Source of the DNA: JBBSOK01 sp965219125
GTDB taxonomy: Bacteria > Bacteroidota > Bacteroidia > Flavobacteriales > Flavobacteriaceae
Direction of reading: 5' to 3'
Length of the DNA: 64,000 nucleotides
Assembly: GCA_965219125.1 (NCBI GenBank)
Contig: CBDCMO010000002.1
Location: 1,550,001-1,614,000, forward strand
Below, one piece after another: positions 61,619-64,000 of the stretch. Numbering within the stretch: the stretch's first letter is position 1; every line of letters begins with the position of its first letter. The notes under the pieces are model-generated. The model saw only the letters and a program-made list of their open reading frames with translations, was not told the DNA's origin and did not search any database. The position numbers and the translations under genes were made by a program.

Positions 61619-62947
61619 TTAATAGTGACATTTACCGCATTCAATACCGCCCAATTGTGCTATTGTCAATTTATCTACGCCGTATTTTTTTGAAAGCTGA
61701 TCGTGTATTTTTGCGTAATATTCATTGCCAGCAAGATTTACATTCGTTTCACGGTGACAATTAATACACCAACCCATTGTAAGTGGTGCGAATTGGTACA
61801 TTACTTCCATTTCTTCAACAGGGCCGTGACATTTTTGACATTCAACGCCAGCAACAATTACGTGCTGCGAGTGATTGAAATAAGCAAAGTCCGGCAAATT
61901 ATGAATTCTAACCCATTTTACAGGCTCAGATTCGCCAGTGTATTTCTGTTCAGCAGAATCCCAGCCAACAGCTTTATATAATTTTTGAATTTCGCCATCA
62001 TAGAATTCTTTTGTGTATCCTTTTTCAGGTTCTACATCGCCATTATATTCAGCAATATTTTTATGGCAATTCATACAAACATTTAGAGAAGGGATTCCAG
62101 AATGTTTACTTACACGAGCACTGCTGTGGCAATATTTACAATCTATTTGATTGGCACCTGCGTGAATTTTATGTGAATAATGTATTGGCTGAACCGGCAT
62201 ATAACCTTGATCTACACCAACCTGCATTAAGAAGCCATAAACAAAATACGCTCCAGCTAAAATTAAGAAGATAGAAGTGACCAAAACCAAAAATTGATTT
62301 TGAACAAAAGCCCTCCAAATTGGCGTTCTTTTTTCTTTCTCCTCATAAACAACACCATTAGCTTCGGCGATACGCTTCAACGTATTAGTTACCAAGAAAA
62401 GCATTACAACCAGAAGAAGGAAAACCAATGCCAACGCACCAAGAACGATTGCGTTTGAAACGCCACCGGTTGATTCTATAGAAGTTGGCTGAACAATAGC
62501 TACGTCTGGAGCCTTTTTCGGTTGATCTGTATATGCAATAATATTATCAATATCTGCCTCGCTCAATTGCGGGAAAGACGTCATAACAGAATTATTATTT
62601 TCTGCAAAAAGCTCCACTGCCTTAGCATCGCCAGAAGCTATAAATCCTTGACTGTTATGTATCCATTTGTATAACCAAGCCTTATCGTGTTTTGCAGAAA
62701 CTCCACGCAACATTGGGCCAGTTGCCTTAGCATCAAGTTTATGACAAGCCGCGCAATTGGCTTTAAACAAAGCTTCACCAGCAGCTGGATCTGCACCAGC
62801 ATTTACTGGATCTTGTGTTGCAGCAGGAGCATCTGCTGCGGCAGCAGGAGCGTCTTGTGCGAAAACTAGGTTTGAAAAAGTTAGCAAAACTGCCAACAAC
62901 AATTGCGATGTGTATTTGAGTAGATTTCGGGAATTCACCTTTTTCAT
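61619..62947 (-). CDS. actA: Alternative complex III multiheme cytochrome ActA, with fused monoheme domain
   Basis: This 442-residue protein has a signal peptide (LLLAVLLTFSNLVFA). Residues about 45-135 are a class I cytochrome c (CAACHKLDAKATGP, distal Met in NNSVMTSFPQ). A helix near 165-185 and another near 215-240 anchor it, and the C-terminal part has five CxxCH motifs (CKYCH, CMNCH, CQKCH, CINCH, CGKCH), giving six hemes. It is the first gene of the operon and the entry to the heme chain of ACIII. Confidence 0.95.
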   Translation of the reverse strand: MKKVNSRNLLKYTSQLLLAVLLTFSNLVFAQDAPAAAADAPAATQDPVNAGADPAAGEALFKANCAACHKLDAKATGPMLRGVSAKHDKAWLYKWIHNSQGFIASGDAKAVELFAENNNSVMTSFPQLSEADIDNIIAYTDQPKKAPDVAIVQPTSIESTGGVSNAIVLGALALVFLLLVVMLFLVTNTLKRIAEANGVVYEEKEKRTPIWRAFVQNQFLVLVTSIFLILAGAYFVYGFLMQVGVDQGYMPVQPIHYSHKIHAGANQIDCKYCHSSARVSKHSGIPSLNVCMNCHKNIAEYNGDVEPEKGYTKEFYDGEIQKLYKAVGWDSAEQKYTGESEPVKWVRIHNLPDFAYFNHSQHVIVAGVECQKCHGPVEEMEVMYQFAPLTMGWCINCHRETNVNLAGNEYYAKIHDQLSKKYGVDKLTIAQLGGIECGKCHY

Positions 62948-63128
62948 CTTTTATAACTGCATTTTATTTATTGCAGGCTTACTTGTTAACTAGGGGTCAA
63001 AGTTTCTTAAAATTTCAGTTTAAGACTTTAAAAAACAATCAATTAGTTGTTATTTATACTATTTTAGGGCAATTCTTGTTAAAGTATAACATCACTGAAC
63101 ATAATAGCAAAACCTAAAAATAACGGCA

Positions 63129-63159
63129 CAAAAGTACATTATAAACTCGATTTTTGAAA
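63129..63159 (-). promoter_or_regulatory. Promoter of the act-cox operon
   Basis: On the minus strand TACTTTTG (63129-63136) fits TAnnTTTG, with TTTC (63156-63159) 19 bases upstream as a -33 element. It leaves a leader of about 180 bases before actA. No attenuator or operator can be identified in that leader. Confidence 0.6.
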
Positions 63160-63212
63160 TGTAAACAAAGTGTTAATACATAATTTATATTTGTTCTAAA
63201 TAACATTTTTGG

Positions 63213-63242
63213 TTGCCACAAAAACAATAAGATTTACATTTG
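63213..63242 (+). promoter_or_regulatory. Promoter of the SPOR-domain gene
   Basis: TTG (63213-63215) and TACATTTG (63235-63242) are separated by 19 bases, an excellent match to the Bacteroidota promoter. The start codon lies 21 bases downstream at 63264. Confidence 0.78.
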
Positions 63243-63263
63243 TAAACTGATATTAACTTACCT

Positions 63264-63653
63264 ATGAAACACATTAAATTAAATATTATATTCTCGGGAA
63301 TTCTAATTTTATTCTTCTCTTTTAACATTTTTGCACAACAAGCAACAGTTACTGTCAATGCTAATCCTAAAATTGATCAACTTCTAACTCTAAAAAAATC
63401 GTTGGAAAAAGATAATGAATTTACAGATGGATATACAATTCAACTTTATTATGGTGAAATGAACAAGGCGAGCGATGTTTTAAAAAGATACCGAAACTCG
63501 TATTCTTCTTGGCCAGCTTCTATAAAATATGAAACGCCAAATTATAAAGTTTGGGCTGGTAATTTTGCCACCAGATTGGAAGCAGATAGAGCTTTAATGG
63601 AAATACAAAATACGTTTACTTCTGCCTTTATTTTGAAACCTACTAAAAAATAA
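63264..63653 (+). CDS. SPOR-domain secreted protein
   Basis: This 129-residue protein has signal MKHIKLNIIFSGILILFFSFNIFA and one SPOR domain (about residues 50-128: DGYTIQLYYGEMNKASDVLKRY, YETPNYKVWAGNFATRLEADRALMEIQ). SPOR domains bind denuded peptidoglycan at the septum. The gene lies between infB and the ACIII operon, a recurrent arrangement in this group, and is followed by a strong bidirectional terminator. Confidence 0.93.
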   Translation: MKHIKLNIIFSGILILFFSFNIFAQQATVTVNANPKIDQLLTLKKSLEKDNEFTDGYTIQLYYGEMNKASDVLKRYRNSYSSWPASIKYETPNYKVWAGNFATRLEADRALMEIQNTFTSAFILKPTKK

Positions 63654-63679
63654 GTTTCTAGCCGTAGTCGAATAAAATT

Positions 63680-63719
63680 AAAAAAACCTGTTAGAAAATA
63701 AATTCTAACAGGTTTTTTT
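63680..63719. terminator. Bidirectional terminator between the SPOR gene and infB
   Basis: AACCTGTTAGAA and TTCTAACAGGTT pair perfectly over 12 bp around AATAAA, with an A run before and a T run after. It can serve both the plus-strand SPOR gene (27 bases downstream) and minus-strand infB. Confidence 0.93.
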
Positions 63720-63737
63720 ATATTAATTTATAATAGG

Positions 63738-64000
63738 CTACTTCAACTTCTTTTTAACAGCAACTTCTTGGAAGCCTTCAATTATATCGCCTTCATAAAT
63801 ATCATTGTAGTTTTTAATTTGGATACCACAATCGTACCCTTTTGCTACTTCTTTTGCATCGTCTTTAAAACGTTTTAATGAATCTAATTCGCCTGTGTAA
63901 ACTACTACGCCTTCGCGTATAAGTCTTATTCCTGAACTTCTGATTATTTTACCGCTAACAACCATACAACCTGCAATTGTGCCAACCTTACTAATTTTAA
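63738..64000 (-). CDS. infB: Translation initiation factor IF-2 (C-terminal end, truncated by window)
   Basis: The frame stays open to the right edge; reading from there gives KISKVGTIAGCMVVSGKIIRSSGIRLIREGV, the IF-2 C-terminal barrel domain, and continues VVYTGELDSLKRFKDDAKEVAKGYDCGIQIK and NDIYEGDIIEGFQEV to the end. IF-2 is the GTPase that places initiator tRNA on the ribosome. Only about 87 C-terminal residues are in the window; the G domain is outside. Confidence 0.96.
   Translation of the reverse strand, partial: KISKVGTIAGCMVVSGKIIRSSGIRLIREGVVVYTGELDSLKRFKDDAKEVAKGYDCGIQIKNYNDIYEGDIIEGFQEVAVKKKLK

Overview
This window is an AT-rich chromosomal segment of a Bacteroidota bacterium, almost certainly family Flavobacteriaceae. 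The evidence is: two secreted proteins with type IX secretion (T9SS) C-terminal sorting domains; a complete alternative complex III (actABCDEF) followed by coxB and coxA in the Bacteroidota order; lineage-typical proteins (DUF4271, DUF4296, DUF4230, DUF6252); promoter-like TAnnTTTG -7 elements; and few Shine-Dalgarno sites. I see no prophage, insertion sequence, rRNA operon or CRISPR array. Most of the window is conserved core genome.

Layout. 1-2214: the 3' part of a large M23 peptidase/class III aminotransferase fusion, then a secreted NTF2-like protein. 2252-8260 (minus): MutS-like membrane ATPase, YjbR protein, NUMOD4/HNH endonuclease-like protein, DUF4230 protein, cyclase-family hydrolase, hemW, ruvC. 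8488-10302 (plus): membrane glycosyltransferase and an outer-membrane protein. 10297-15207 (minus): TonB-like lipoprotein, nitroreductase, CsbD, tRNA-Asp, DUF58 protein, ClpP, thioredoxin, a small unknown. 15551-18262 (plus): an active/inactive M16 peptidase pair. 18324-24269 (minus): dnaE with fused exonuclease, a ferritin-like protein, a DUF6252 lipoprotein. 24403-31863 (plus): rpsP-rimM, a tRNA methyltransferase with an internal hexamer repeat, a T9SS-secreted PNGase F, glutaryl-CoA dehydrogenase, a ParE-type toxin-antitoxin pair followed by a metallophosphoesterase, an SGNH lipoprotein. 31860-34847 (minus): an iron-sulfur block of ferredoxin, FAD reductase, NifU-like protein and Mrp. 35140-36812 (minus): alkyltransferase-like protein, LysE transporter, trmB. 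36914-43402: glycosyltransferase; PhoR/PhoB-like two-component pair (minus); a T9SS lamin-tail protein; a LuxE-like/transglutaminase-like/DUF350 cluster. 43548-50757: tyrS, epimerase, DUF4296 lipoprotein, dihydroorotase-like enzyme, Dpm1-like synthase, DUF4271 protein, hemD, fasciclin lipoprotein. 51010-62947 (minus): the respiratory operon actA to coxA. 63264-64000: SPOR protein and the 3' end of infB.

The respiratory operon encodes a quinol oxidase route: ActA-F oxidises menaquinol and passes electrons through c-type hemes to the CuA/heme-copper oxidase CoxBA. The Fe-S block, hemW and hemD supply cofactor functions of the kind such a chain needs.

The least explained signals are non-coding. 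A structured dispersed element occurs twice (14739-14910 and 33337-33453): its conserved single-stranded blocks are identical while its hairpin stems differ completely in sequence but stay paired. Hexanucleotide microsatellites recur in spacers and once inside a coding sequence. The LuxE-like/transglutaminase-like/DUF350 cluster is the best candidate for an uncharacterised protein system.
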